Position numbers and translations under genes: made by a program. This document shows, piece by piece, positions 1 to 9,968 of a stretch of DNA of 64,000 nt (the first letter of the stretch is position 1; every line of letters starts with the position of its first letter). The notes under the pieces are model-generated. The model was given only the letters and a program-made list of their open reading frames with translations, ran no database searches and was not told the origin of the DNA. The stretch is taken from assembly GCF_003351045.1 (NCBI RefSeq), contig NZ_QQZY01000003.1:186001-250000 (forward strand), written 5' to 3'. Source of the stretch: Gaiella occulta (GTDB lineage: Bacteria; Actinomycetota; Thermoleophilia; Gaiellales; Gaiellaceae).

Positions 1-169
1 CGATCCCCTGCGCCTGGATCGACCGGTAGCCGCCGGCATGATCTGCCAGGTAGGCGACGCGGGCCACCTCGAGCCACACGACGTACGCTGCATGGTGGGC
101 GATCCCCTGCGCGTCCGTCTCCGCGAAGCGGACGCGCACGTCGTAGGCGTTGACGAAGCCGTCCGGCAC
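1..169 (-). CDS. Acyl-CoA thioesterase, hotdog fold (YbgC/FadM type), 5' fragment cut by the window edge
   Basis: The reverse strand reads about 56 codons from a GTG at 169 before running off the left edge. The peptide contains VRFAETDAQGIAHHAAY followed by VWLEVARVAYL. This is the signature of 4-hydroxybenzoyl-CoA/YbgC-type thioesterases, in which the conserved Asp sits just before the Gly-Ile and His residues. These cytoplasmic hotdog enzymes hydrolyse acyl-CoA thioesters. An in-frame TAG lies just upstream, so the GTG is the first possible start. TAGGCT at 176-181 lies 6 bases before it and there is no ribosome binding site, which fits a leaderless transcript. It is transcribed divergently from the transpeptidase gene. 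The C-terminal half is missing, so the substrate cannot be judged. Confidence 0.8.
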   Translation of the reverse strand, partial: MPDGFVNAYDVRVRFAETDAQGIAHHAAYVVWLEVARVAYLADHAGGYRSIQAQGI

Positions 170-232
170 GGGGCAAGCCTACGACGTCGCCGCCGCGAGC
201 GGCGCGGGAGGCCGTCCGCTATCAATGCGGCG

Positions 233-1003
233 ATGTCCGCCCGTCGCCGCCTCGCGCTGCCCGTCGCGATCGCCGCCGGCTTCGCGCTCGCCGCTCTCCC
301 GGCCCAATCGGCGGCCGCCGGCGACAGGAAGAGCCCGAGGGCCGTGCCGGCGACGGGATGTGCTCCCGGCTCCGTCCACCGGATGCGCACGGCCCGCCTG
401 TCGTACGGGGCACGAGCGCTCCGGCGCGTCCGCGCGCGGCGCCTGCCCGCTGGGCCGGTGATCGAGCGCTTCGGCACCGTCAACGTCAACGGCGTCGCGA
501 CGGTGTTCGGCGTCCTCGCGGCCCGCGTCGACGCCTCCTGCCGTCCGGTCTGGCTCGAGGTGCAGCTCCCGATCCGGCCGAGCGGCTCGACGGGGTGGGT
601 ACTCGCCCGGGACGTCGCGCTCTTCCCGGTGCGCACCCGCATCGCCGTCGACCTCTCACGGCGCCGCGTCACGCTGCTTCGCAGCGGCCGGCCGATCCTC
701 GTTGCCACCGTCGTCGTCGGCGCCCCGTCGACGCCCACGCCGACCGGCCGCTACTACGTCAACCAGCGGCTCCTCACGCGCAGCCCGACCGGCCCGTTCG
801 GACCGGGCGCCGTCGGCATCTCCGCGTTCTCGCCCGTCCTGCGCAGCTGGCCGCAGGGAGGGCCGATCGCCATCCACGGGACCGACGCTCCCGGCCTGAT
901 CGGGTTCGCCGTCTCCTACGGCTGCATGCGAGCACGCAACGCCGATATCGTGCGGTTGCTGCAACTCGCCGTCGAGGGCACCCCCGTGGACATTAGGATG
1001 TGA
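233..1003 (+). CDS. Secreted L,D-transpeptidase (YkuD family)
   Basis: A 256-residue protein with an N-terminal Arg-rich patch and hydrophobic stretch ending near Ala-Gln-Ser-Ala, a likely Sec signal peptide. The C-terminal YkuD domain carries the catalytic pattern: His215 in IHGTD and Cys231 in SYGCMR. The domain opens with a typical beta-strand segment (IAVDLSRRRVTLLRSG). L,D-transpeptidases cross-link peptidoglycan stems 3-3 or attach proteins to them outside the membrane. The middle region (residues about 80-135) resembles an SH3-like domain but is not clearly assignable. An upstream in-frame extension exists, but it overlaps the divergent thioesterase gene and would bury the signal peptide, so the ATG at 233 is preferred. 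An AT-richer TATCAAT element lies just upstream. Confidence 0.85.
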   Translation: MSARRRLALPVAIAAGFALAALPAQSAAAGDRKSPRAVPATGCAPGSVHRMRTARLSYGARALRRVRARRLPAGPVIERFGTVNVNGVATVFGVLAARVDASCRPVWLEVQLPIRPSGSTGWVLARDVALFPVRTRIAVDLSRRRVTLLRSGRPILVATVVVGAPSTPTPTGRYYVNQRLLTRSPTGPFGPGAVGISAFSPVLRSWPQGGPIAIHGTDAPGLIGFAVSYGCMRARNADIVRLLQLAVEGTPVDIRM

Positions 1004-1005
1004 GC

Positions 1006-1293
1006 ATGGCGGATCGCACCCACAGCAAGGAAGCCGATCGCGACGTGATCGCCAGGCTCGCCTCGAGGGGCGAGCAGACGATCGCGAAGCTCGCCGACCT
1101 GCCCGGCGGCAGCAAGGCGCTCAAGGCCGTCAACGACCTGCGCGCGCGGGTGGACGAGCTCGGCAGGAAGGTGCGCGGCGTCGACGCGCTCGAGCGCCGC
1201 GTCGCCAAGCTCGAGAAGGAGCTCGCGGCGCTGAAGCGGGCGCAGAAGCCGGCCGCGCCCAGGGCGCCGCGCAAGCCCGCCTCGCCCTCGTAG
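1006..1293 (+). CDS. Small coiled-coil protein of unknown function
   Basis: A 95-residue, highly charged protein. The heptad-like stretch from about residue 35 to 80 (alternating Leu/Val with Arg, Glu and Lys) predicts a coiled coil, followed by a Pro/Ala/Lys-rich tail. There is no signal peptide or membrane segment. It follows the transpeptidase gene directly. TAGGAT at 994-999 ends 6 bases before the ATG at 1006, and its AGGA could also act as a weak ribosome binding site. A GTG at 1000 would give two extra residues and a 4-base overlap. I do not recognise a family. Small proteins of this form in actinobacteria are often polymer-granule or envelope associated, but nothing here demonstrates that. 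Confidence 0.6.
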   Translation: MADRTHSKEADRDVIARLASRGEQTIAKLADLPGGSKALKAVNDLRARVDELGRKVRGVDALERRVAKLEKELAALKRAQKPAAPRAPRKPASPS

Positions 1294-1312
1294 GGCGGGC
1301 GTGGCGCACGCC

Positions 1313-2227
1313 TCAGGCCGCCGGCACGCGCAGCCGTAGAGCTCCGAGGAGCGCCTCGAAGCGCGCCGGCGTCGTGCCCGGCTGCTCGCCGTCGAGCTCG
1401 ACCGGCACCGGCTCGTCCGTCTCGACCGTCACGACCCTGCCGCGCAGCGCCTCGGCCTTCGGGTGCGGGAGGTGCGTGCCACGATAGATCTTCGGCATCG
1501 TCAGCACGAGGTCGCGCTTCGTGACGTCGCCGATCGCGACCACGTCGAGCAGGCCGTCGTCGGGCTCGGCCTCGGGACACATCTTCATGCCGCCGCCGAA
1601 GTACTTCCCGTTCGCCACGACGACGTCGAACATGCGGCCCGCGCGCGTCGCGCCGTCGACGCTGACGCGCGTCTCCACCGCCGACCAGCCGGCGAAGACC
1701 GCGAACGTGGCCCACAGGTAGGAGGCCTTGCCGCCGAGCGCCTTCGTCGCATCGTTCGCCCGCTGCGCGACGGCGCCGCTCATGCCCGCGGAGGCGACGT
1801 TTGCGAACACGGCCTCCGCATCGTGGCCGTCCCACGCGCGGTAGCTGACGCGGCCGAGGTCGATCGTGCGCACTGCGCCGTGCAGCGCCACCGCGACAGC
1901 CTGCTCGACGTCGCGCGGGATGCCGAACGTGCGCACGAAGTCCCAGCCGGTGCCGCGCGGTACGACCGCGAGCTCGGGCGCATGGGCCAGGCCGACGAGG
2001 CCGTTCGCGACCTCGTTCACCGACCCGTCGCCGCCGACGACGACGAGCAGGTCGGCGCCTGCCAGGGCCGCGCTCCGTGCGAGCTCGCCGAGGTGGCCGG
2101 GCCGCTCGCTGAACAGCGCGTCGCCCTCGAGGCCGGCGGCGGCGGCGGCGTGCGCGATCTGCGGCCAGCGCCGACCGGTGCCGCCGTTCGCCGAGGCGGG
2201 ATTGACGAGGAAGACGGAGGAGGTCAC
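1313..2227 (-). CDS. Diacylglycerol kinase / YegS-like lipid kinase
   Basis: A 304-residue cytoplasmic protein with the diacylglycerol kinase catalytic fold. It opens with VFLVNPASANGGTG, has the nucleotide-binding motif VVGGDGSVNEVANGL at about residues 60-75, and continues with PRGTGWDFVRTFGIP. It lacks additional regulatory domains, as is usual for bacterial DgkB/YegS/BmrU proteins of about 300 residues. Family members phosphorylate diacylglycerol or related lipids with ATP, recycling lipid into phosphatidic acid. The GTG start lies 5 bases after the stop of the nucleoside phosphorylase gene, so the two are probably co-transcribed although their chemistry is unrelated. The reading frame stays open far upstream, but that part only shadows the phosphorylase. 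The exact lipid substrate cannot be told. Confidence 0.88.
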   Translation of the reverse strand: MTSSVFLVNPASANGGTGRRWPQIAHAAAAAGLEGDALFSERPGHLGELARSAALAGADLLVVVGGDGSVNEVANGLVGLAHAPELAVVPRGTGWDFVRTFGIPRDVEQAVAVALHGAVRTIDLGRVSYRAWDGHDAEAVFANVASAGMSGAVAQRANDATKALGGKASYLWATFAVFAGWSAVETRVSVDGATRAGRMFDVVVANGKYFGGGMKMCPEAEPDDGLLDVVAIGDVTKRDLVLTMPKIYRGTHLPHPKAEALRGRVVTVETDEPVPVELDGEQPGTTPARFEALLGALRLRVPAA

Positions 2228-2232
2228 CGCCG

Positions 2233-2940
2233 TCAGGCGGTGACGACGTGGAGCGCGAGCTCGGTCATCTCGTCGACGGCCTTGCGCATGTCCTCGTCGC
2301 TGATGCGCAGGAACTCGCCCTCGACGATCACGTCGCTCACGATCAGCATGCAGCCCGCCTGGATGCCCCGCAGCGCCCCGAGCGTGAACAGCACCGCGGC
2401 CTCCATCTCGACCGCCAGGATGCCGCGTTCCGACCAGCGCCGCGCCTGGTCGGGATCGGGCTGGTAGAAGATGTCGCTCGACACGATCGGCCCGACGCGC
2501 ACCGGCTTGCCCAGGTGCTTCGCCTGGTGCACCGCCTCGTGCACGAGCCCGAAGTCGGCGGTCGGCGCGTGGGGCTCGCCGAGGACGTAGTGGGTCGAGG
2601 TGGCGTCCGCCGCGGTGGCGGAGAGCGCGATCACGAGGTCGCCCATCGTCATGTCGGGCTGCAGGCCGCCGCACGTGCCGACGCGCATGATCTTCTCGAC
2701 GCCGAGCTGGACCAGCTCCTCGATCACGATCGCGGCCGACGGGCAGCCCATCCCGGACGACTGCACGGAAACCGGCTTGCCGTTGAACGTACCGCTGTAG
2801 CCGAGCATGCCACGCTCGCCGTTGCGCTGGACGACGTCGTCGAAGAAGGTCTCGGCGATGTACCTGGCGCGGAGCGGATCGCCGGGGAGGAGGCAGGCGC
2901 CGGCGTAGTCGCCGGGAGTGGCTCGCACGTGAATGGGCAT
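2233..2940 (-). CDS. deoD: Purine-nucleoside phosphorylase, DeoD type
   Basis: A 235-residue protein colinear with E. coli DeoD (about 239 residues). The phosphate-binding loop is LLPGDPLRARYIAETFF near residues 17-33. The central MRVGTCGG motif supplies the phosphate-contacting Arg, VEMEAA contacts the ribose, and IVSDVI supplies the catalytic Asp. The enzyme splits purine (deoxy)nucleosides with phosphate into base and (deoxy)ribose 1-phosphate and works as a hexamer in salvage. A hypoxanthine phosphoribosyltransferase lies 3.5 kb away. The start codon lies 6 bases after a TAGGCT element (2947-2952, minus strand) with no ribosome binding site, suggesting a leaderless message. Uridine phosphorylase is a related alternative, but the SSGMGCPSA and VGTCGG segments favour DeoD. 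Confidence 0.88.
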   Translation of the reverse strand: MPIHVRATPGDYAGACLLPGDPLRARYIAETFFDDVVQRNGERGMLGYSGTFNGKPVSVQSSGMGCPSAAIVIEELVQLGVEKIMRVGTCGGLQPDMTMGDLVIALSATAADATSTHYVLGEPHAPTADFGLVHEAVHQAKHLGKPVRVGPIVSSDIFYQPDPDQARRWSERGILAVEMEAAVLFTLGALRGIQAGCMLIVSDVIVEGEFLRISDEDMRKAVDEMTELALHVVTA

Positions 2941-3030
2941 CCCGCAAGCCTACGGATTCGTCCTCCCGCGCGCCGCCGTCAACCGCCGGCCGCGTCCGAG
3001 TGCGCCGTTCCGGAGCACTAGAGTGCGGCC

Positions 3031-3816
3031 GTGGCGAAGCGCCTGATAGAGCCCTCGACGGACCAGATCCTGCGCTTCTGCGCCGGTGATCCCGTCGAGC
3101 GCGTCTTCCTCGAGGACGTCGCCCGCCGCGGGCAAGGGCGCTTCGCCGCCGTCGCGGGCGGCGACGGAGAGGTCGTGGCGCTCTGCCACCTCGGCACCAA
3201 CGTCGTGCCCTCGGGGAGCGGCTGCGAGGCCTTCGCAGCGATCGCGGCACACTCCGGCCCGCGCATGCTGATCGGCGAGGCGGGTGCGGTCGGCGACCTC
3301 TGGGACGCCGCCCGGCGCAGCCTGCCGCGCCCCCGCCAGGACCGGCCGCGCCAGCCCGTCTACGCGATCGAGAAGCCGCCGCCCGCAGGCGGCACCGGCC
3401 TGCGCCCCGCGACGCCGGCCGACCTCGACCTCCTCGTCCCGTCCTGTGCCGCAGCGCACCGCGAGGAGCTCGGCGTCGATCCTCTGCGCCGCGATCCGAC
3501 GGGCTTCCGCTGGCGTACCCGTGTGCAGATCGAGGAGGGGCGCTCGTGGCTGTGGCTGGAGGACGGCGTCATCCGCTTCAAGGCGGAGGCGTCGGCGTGG
3601 ACGCCGCAGGCGGTGCAGCTCCAGCAGGTGTGGGTCGATCCGCCGGCGCGCCGGCGCGGCTACGCGGCGCGGGCGCTGCGCGACCTGATCCGGCTCCTGC
3701 TCGAGCGCACGCCGGCCGTGTGCCTGTTCGTCCGGGCCGAGAACCTGCCGGCGATCCGCCTCTACGAGTCGGTCGGGATGGACCACGTGCTCGACTACCG
3801 CTCGGTGCTGCTCTAG
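3031..3816 (+). CDS. GNAT family N-acetyltransferase with an N-terminal DUF4081-like domain
   Basis: A 261-residue protein in two parts. Residues 1 to about 115 resemble the actinobacterial DUF4081 half (AKRLIEPSTDQILRFCAGDPVERVFLEDV). The C-terminal half is a GNAT domain with the acetyl-CoA pyrophosphate loop ARRRGYAARAL and the late strand LFVRAENLPAIRLYESVGM. GNAT enzymes move an acetyl group from acetyl-CoA to an amine or a protein; the substrate is unknown here. The GTG start at 3031 follows TAGAGT (3019-3024) by 6 bases, a leaderless arrangement. The gene diverges from deoD and is followed by a phosphatase gene after a short gap. Confidence 0.8.
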   Translation: MAKRLIEPSTDQILRFCAGDPVERVFLEDVARRGQGRFAAVAGGDGEVVALCHLGTNVVPSGSGCEAFAAIAAHSGPRMLIGEAGAVGDLWDAARRSLPRPRQDRPRQPVYAIEKPPPAGGTGLRPATPADLDLLVPSCAAAHREELGVDPLRRDPTGFRWRTRVQIEEGRSWLWLEDGVIRFKAEASAWTPQAVQLQQVWVDPPARRRGYAARALRDLIRLLLERTPAVCLFVRAENLPAIRLYESVGMDHVLDYRSVLL

Positions 3817-3829
3817 CACCGGCGTGCGC

Positions 3830-4441
3830 ATGGAGACGCTGATCCTCGCACGTCACGGCCACGCGGCGGCGAACGCCGCCGACATCGTCAGCGGGGCTCC
3901 GCCCGGGGAGGGGCTGACCCGTGCCGGCGTCGAGCAGGCATTCGCGCTGCAGGCGGCGCTCGCCGGCGAGCAGATCGACCTCGGCGCCTGTACCGCGTTT
4001 CTGCGCACGCGGCAGACGCTCGCGCTCGCGCTCGGCGACCGCACCGTCCCGACCCTCGTCGTGCCGGAGCTGAACGAGATCCGCTTCGGCAGCTTCGACG
4101 GCGGGCCGCTGGCGGCCTACCGTCGCTGGGCGTGGGAGACCGGGCCGGACGTCGCCTGCCCGGGCGGCGGCGAGAGCCGGGCGCAGGCGGCGCGCCGCTT
4201 CGCCGCGGGCCTGCGCGCGCTGCTCGAGCGGCCGGAGCCGGTGATCCTCGCGATCGGTCACGCCCTTCCCCTCCGCTACGTGATCGACGCGGCCGGCGGG
4301 CGCCTCCCCGCTGCGCGGATCGAGCGCGTCGAGCACGCCGCGCCGCTGCCCCTCACCCGGGACGCCGTCGAGGTCGCGGCCGAGACGCTCGCCGCCTGGG
4401 CGCAGCAGCCACGCTTCGCCGATACCCCGTTCGGTGGATGA
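3830..4441 (+). CDS. Histidine phosphatase family protein (phosphoglycerate mutase-like)
   Basis: A 203-residue protein with the RHG motif at the very N-terminus (LILARHGHAAANA), whose His is the phospho-acceptor. The second catalytic His is in ILAIGHALPLRYV near residue 145, and an Arg-rich phosphate pocket is formed partly by FLRTRQT. These branch-1 histidine phosphatases dephosphorylate sugar phosphates, nucleotides, cobalamin intermediates or proteins, so the substrate is open. I use ATG 3830; a GTG at 3824 would add two residues. The C-terminus runs 7 bases beyond a possible upstream start of the next reading frame, but that gene is better started at 4476. Confidence 0.82.
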   Translation: METLILARHGHAAANAADIVSGAPPGEGLTRAGVEQAFALQAALAGEQIDLGACTAFLRTRQTLALALGDRTVPTLVVPELNEIRFGSFDGGPLAAYRRWAWETGPDVACPGGGESRAQAARRFAAGLRALLERPEPVILAIGHALPLRYVIDAAGGRLPAARIERVEHAAPLPLTRDAVEVAAETLAAWAQQPRFADTPFGG

Positions 4442-4475
4442 GCGCGGCCCCTCGCGCGTCGATGTACCATCGGCC

Positions 4476-5384
4476 ATGACCGTGCGGCGCCCTCGCTTTT
4501 TGCTCGTCGCGCTCCTCGCCCTGCTCGCGCTCGCGGCCGCCGGCTGCGGTGGCGGCGCCGGCGCCGTGCCGGAGCTGACGAGCCTCGACGGGGTCGCGCA
4601 GAAGAGCTCGACGATCGACAGCGCCCGCTTCGAGATGTCGCTCGAGCTGGCGCCGCCGGGCTCGGACAGGCGGCTCCGCGTCGGCGCGAGCGGGGGACTC
4701 GACGCCCGGGCGGGCCGCGCCTCGCTCAGCCTCGACCTGTCCGCGCTCGCCGGGCTCGCGGCCGAGCTCGGCCGGAGCCTCGGCGGCGCCGTCAAGGGCG
4801 ATCTCGGGCGCCCCGACGCCTGGAAGCTCGACGTGATCCAGGACGGCGGCACCGTCTACATCCGCTTCCCGCTCCTCGCCGGGCAGCTGCCGGCCGGGAA
4901 GTCGTGGATCCGCGGCGACGCGAAGGATCTCTCGTCCGCCGGCGCCGGCCCCCTCAACCAGCTCGGCCCGCTCGCGGGCGCCGACCCGCGCGGCCTGTTC
5001 TCCTTCCTCGAGGCCGTGTCCGGTCCGATCGAGGCCGTCGGCAGCGACGAGCTTCGCGGCGTCGAGACGAGCCACTACCGCACGACGATCGACGTCGCGA
5101 AGCTCACGCGGCTCGTCCCGGCCGACCGGCGCCGGGCCCTCGGCGGGATGCTGGCGCAGGCGGGCCTCGCGGAGATCCCCCTCGAGGTCTGGATCGACGC
5201 CGAGCAACGACTGCGCAAGCTCGTCCTCGCTGTCGACGCCACGCCGCAGGGGTCGGGCGAGCGGCTCGAGGCGTCGTTGACGATGGAGCTGTTCGACTAC
5301 GGCGCCCCGCTCGCGCTGGAGCTGCCGCCCGCCGACGAGGTCGTCGACGCGAGCGCGCTGAAGCGCCTCTCGGCGCCGTCCTAG
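4476..5384 (+). CDS. Predicted lipoprotein, LppX/LprG-like beta-rich fold suspected
   Basis: A 302-residue exported protein. The N-terminus has two Arg, a run of Leu/Ala and a lipobox-like LAAAGC, so the Cys near residue 23 is probably lipidated at the outer face of the membrane. The body begins with a test for substrate-like accumulation common in LppX/LprA/F/G proteins (residues about 33-60: DGVAQKSSTIDSARFEMSLEL). It later contains a second repeat-like segment, RGVETSHYRTTIDVAKL. LppX/LprG proteins carry lipids across the envelope of actinobacteria; assignment to that family is by pattern only. TACCAT at 4465-4470 ends 5 bases before the ATG, again suggesting a leaderless message. Confidence 0.7.
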   Translation: MTVRRPRFLLVALLALLALAAAGCGGGAGAVPELTSLDGVAQKSSTIDSARFEMSLELAPPGSDRRLRVGASGGLDARAGRASLSLDLSALAGLAAELGRSLGGAVKGDLGRPDAWKLDVIQDGGTVYIRFPLLAGQLPAGKSWIRGDAKDLSSAGAGPLNQLGPLAGADPRGLFSFLEAVSGPIEAVGSDELRGVETSHYRTTIDVAKLTRLVPADRRRALGGMLAQAGLAEIPLEVWIDAEQRLRKLVLAVDATPQGSGERLEASLTMELFDYGAPLALELPPADEVVDASALKRLSAPS

Positions 5385-5454
5385 CACGCGGTCGGCTCGT
5401 CCCGGCGGGGGCGCTTCCCGGCATGACCGTCGGCACGTCCGTCACAATGGCGGC

Positions 5455-6435
5455 GTGGCGCTGCCGCTCCTCGATCGCGTCGAAGCACTGATCCGCGAGC
5501 ACGGACTCATCGAGCCCGGCGGCGCCGTCACGGCGATGGTTTCCGGCGGCGCCGACTCGACCTGCCTGTGGCATGTGTTGCGGGCGCTCGGCTACGACGT
5601 GCACGCGGTGCACGTCCACCACGGCGTGCGCGGCGCCGCCGCCGACGAGGACGCGGAGCACTGCCGCGCGCTGATGGGCGCCCGCGTGATCCGCGTCCGC
5701 GGGGTTCTTACCGAGGCGGCGATGCGCGAGCTGCGCTACGGCGCCACCGCGGCGCTCGGCCTGCGCGCGACAGGCCACACCGCCTCGGACCAGGTCGAGA
5801 CGGTGCTCTACCGGCTCGTCTCGAGCGGCAACGCGAAGGGCATCCGGGTGCGGCGCGACGACGGTGTCGTGCGCCCCCTGCTCGGTGTGACGCGGCGGGA
5901 GACGGCCGCGTACTGCGCCGAGCGCGGGCTGCCCGTGCGCGAGGACACGACCAACCCGGACACGGCGCGCGGTCTCATCCGCGACGAGATCCTGCCGCTC
6001 CTGCGGCGCCTCCATCCGGGGGTCGACGCGAACCTGCTCGCGCTCGCGCAGGAGCGGCCACGCCTGCCGCGGGGGCTCGAGGCGGCGCTCGCCGAGCTGC
6101 TCGCCTCGCGCGCGGGCTCGAAGAGCGTCGACCTCGCCGGCGGGGTGCGCGCCGTGCGCGAGTACGACCGTCTCCGCCTCGAAGGCGCCGTCGTCTGGGG
6201 CCCGTGGACGCTCTCCAGCGAGCTCGATGGGCTCGAGGTGCGGACGCGGCGGCCGGGGGATCACCTCACGGGACGGCGCAAGAAGGTGCAGGATCTGCTC
6301 GTGGACGCGAAGGTGCCGAGAGCGGAGCGGGACAGCTGGCCGGTGGTCGTGCACGGCGACGAGGTCGTCGCCGTGCCGGGTATCGCGGAGGCGCCCGGCT
6401 GGGAGGGCGCGGTCGCGGCGCGGAGGGAGGCATGA
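5455..6435 (+). CDS. tilS: tRNA(Ile)-lysidine synthase
   Basis: A 326-residue cytoplasmic enzyme with the PP-loop ATP-binding motif SGGADS at residues 30-35, followed by HAVHVHHGVRG. The segment LRATGHTASDQVETVLYRLVSSG is the TilS helix that aligns with the known LATAHHaDD motif, here with Ser-Asp instead of Asp-Asp. TilS attaches lysine to C34 of tRNA(Ile)CAU so that it reads AUA. It is essential in most bacteria. Its stop overlaps the hpt start by 4 bases, the widely conserved tilS-hpt-ftsH order. The GTG start lies 6 bases after CACAAT (5443-5448). Confidence 0.93.
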   Translation: MALPLLDRVEALIREHGLIEPGGAVTAMVSGGADSTCLWHVLRALGYDVHAVHVHHGVRGAAADEDAEHCRALMGARVIRVRGVLTEAAMRELRYGATAALGLRATGHTASDQVETVLYRLVSSGNAKGIRVRRDDGVVRPLLGVTRRETAAYCAERGLPVREDTTNPDTARGLIRDEILPLLRRLHPGVDANLLALAQERPRLPRGLEAALAELLASRAGSKSVDLAGGVRAVREYDRLRLEGAVVWGPWTLSSELDGLEVRTRRPGDHLTGRRKKVQDLLVDAKVPRAERDSWPVVVHGDEVVAVPGIAEAPGWEGAVAARREA

Positions 6436-6989
6436 GCTCGGCCGAGCAGGGGGTCGGCGAGATCCTCATCCCCGAGGCCGACGTGCGCACGCGCGTCGCC
6501 GAGCTCGGGGCGGAGATCTCCGCCGACTACGCCGGCCGCGACCTGCTGCTCGTCGGCGTGCTCAAGGGCGCCGTCTTCTTCATGGCCGACCTGATGCGGA
6601 CGCTGTCGGTGCCGTGCGAGATCGACTTCATGGCGATCTCGAGCTACGGGGCCGCGACGGACTCGTCGGGCGTCGTGCGCATCCTCAAGGACCTGGACAT
6701 CAACATCGCCGGCCGCAACGTGCTCGTCGTCGAGGACATCATCGACTCGGGCCTCACCCTCTCCTACCTGATGCGCAGCCTGCGGGCGCGCAAGCCCGCC
6801 GCTCTCGAGGTCTGCGCGCTGCTGACCAAGCCGGAGCGGCGCGAGATCGAGGTGCCGGTGCGGTACGTCGGCTTCGAGATCCCGAATCGCTTCGTGATCG
6901 GCTACGGCCTCGATTTCGCCGAGCGCTACCGGAACCTGCCCTACATCGGCGTGCTGCACCCGGATCTCGTGCCCGGCGCGACACGCTAA
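6432..6989 (+). CDS. hpt: Hypoxanthine phosphoribosyltransferase
   Basis: A 185-residue enzyme with the type I phosphoribosyltransferase PRPP loop VVEDIIDSGLTLSYL near residues 98-112 and the early LLLVGVLKGAVFFMADL substrate loop. It converts hypoxanthine or guanine plus PRPP to IMP or GMP in purine salvage. The size matches E. coli Hpt. It is translationally coupled to tilS (ATGA overlap) and has a strong purine-rich ribosome binding site (GGAGGGAGG, 6422-6430) just before the ATG. A stable hairpin follows the stop. Confidence 0.94.
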   Translation: MSSAEQGVGEILIPEADVRTRVAELGAEISADYAGRDLLLVGVLKGAVFFMADLMRTLSVPCEIDFMAISSYGAATDSSGVVRILKDLDINIAGRNVLVVEDIIDSGLTLSYLMRSLRARKPAALEVCALLTKPERREIEVPVRYVGFEIPNRFVIGYGLDFAERYRNLPYIGVLHPDLVPGATR

Positions 6990-7003
6990 GGCTCCGCCAG
7001 CCC

Positions 7004-7023
7004 GCCGGGGCGCGCACCCCGGC
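7004..7023 (+). terminator. Terminator-like hairpin after hpt
   Basis: A perfect 7-base stem, GCCGGGG (7004-7010) with CCCCGGC (7017-7023), encloses a 6-base loop 14 bases after the hpt stop. No T-run follows, so it is a candidate non-canonical terminator or mRNA 3' stabiliser. Confidence 0.45.
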
Positions 7024-7057
7024 TGCGAAGGCGACGCTGCTACCCTCCGGGGTACCC

Positions 7058-9004
<1,947 letters not shown>

Positions 9005-9134
9005 CGAGCAGGGTCGGTTCGCCCGCCCGGAGCGCGAGCGCGCAGGAGAGCAGCAGGCCGGCAGCGACGAGCGGGGCCGCCAGGTCGACGGTGGCCGCGC
9101 GGCGAGCCCGCTGTGTCAGGCTACGTTCCACGAG

Positions 9135-9968
9135 ATGACGAGACTGCTGCGACTCGATGACCCGTGGCGGCGCCCGTCGGTGATGGGTGTGCTCAACGTC
9201 ACGCCGGACAGCTTTACCGACGGCGGGCGCTTCGCGTCGGCGGCGGACGCGGCCGCAGCCGCACGCGCGATGGTCGACGACGGCGCCGCCGTCGTCGACG
9301 TCGGCGGCGAGTCGACGCGGCCGGGAGCGTCCCGCGTCGATGTCGACGAGGAGCTTCGCCGCGTCGTGCCGGTGCTCGAGCTGCTCGAGGGGATCCCGGT
9401 CTCGATCGACACCTCGAAGGCGGAGGTCGCACGCCGGGCGCTCGCGCTGGGGGCGGCGATGGTGAACGACGTGACGGCGCTGCGGGGCGACCCCGAGCTC
9501 GCGGGCGTCGTCGCAGCCGCCGGCGCGCTCGTCTGCCTGATGCACATGCAGGGAGACCCGCGCACGATGCAGGTGGCTCCGCGCTACGACGACGTCGTCG
9601 ACGACGTGGCGGCCTTTCTCGAGCAGCGCCTCGCCGCCGCCGTCGCGGCCGGCATCCGCGAGGAGCGCGTGTGTCTCGATCCCGGGATCGGCTTCGGCAA
9701 GACGCCCGACCAGAACCTCGAGCTCGTGCGGTGCCTCGACCGGATCGTCGCCATCGGCCGGCCCGTCCTCGTCGGGCTGTCGCGCAAGAGCACGCTCGGG
9801 AAGGTGCTCGGCGAGCCCGCCGCCCGCGCCGGCACGGTGGACGCGTCGGTCGGCGCCGCGGTCGCCGCCTTCGACCGCGGCGCCTCGCTCTTCCGCGTCC
9901 ACGACGTGCGCCCCCACGTCGAGGCGCTCGCCGTCGCCGCGGCGGTGGAGCGGGGAAGGGTGGCATGA
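9135..9968 (+). CDS. folP: Dihydropteroate synthase
   Basis: A 277-residue TIM-barrel enzyme with the two hallmark motifs: VMGVLNVTPDSFTDGG near the N-terminus and DVGGESTRPGA. Later strands supply SIDTSKAEVA, NDVTAL, CLDPGIGFGKT and VGLSRKSTLG. It joins 7,8-dihydropterin pyrophosphate and p-aminobenzoate to make dihydropteroate, the sulfonamide target. It begins a folate run with folB (4-base overlap) and folK, the latter separated only by an inverted protease gene. The ATG lies 7 bases after TACGTT (9122-9127) and has no ribosome binding site, so the message may be leaderless. The roughly 130 bases between ftsH and folP hold nothing else I can identify. Confidence 0.94.
   Translation: MTRLLRLDDPWRRPSVMGVLNVTPDSFTDGGRFASAADAAAAARAMVDDGAAVVDVGGESTRPGASRVDVDEELRRVVPVLELLEGIPVSIDTSKAEVARRALALGAAMVNDVTALRGDPELAGVVAAAGALVCLMHMQGDPRTMQVAPRYDDVVDDVAAFLEQRLAAAVAAGIREERVCLDPGIGFGKTPDQNLELVRCLDRIVAIGRPVLVGLSRKSTLGKVLGEPAARAGTVDASVGAAVAAFDRGASLFRVHDVRPHVEALAVAAAVERGRVA

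Noticed and set aside
2248-3021. Plus-strand open frame opposite deoD with His/Asp-rich translation
   Set aside because: It is antisense to a well-conserved enzyme and has no recognisable domain.
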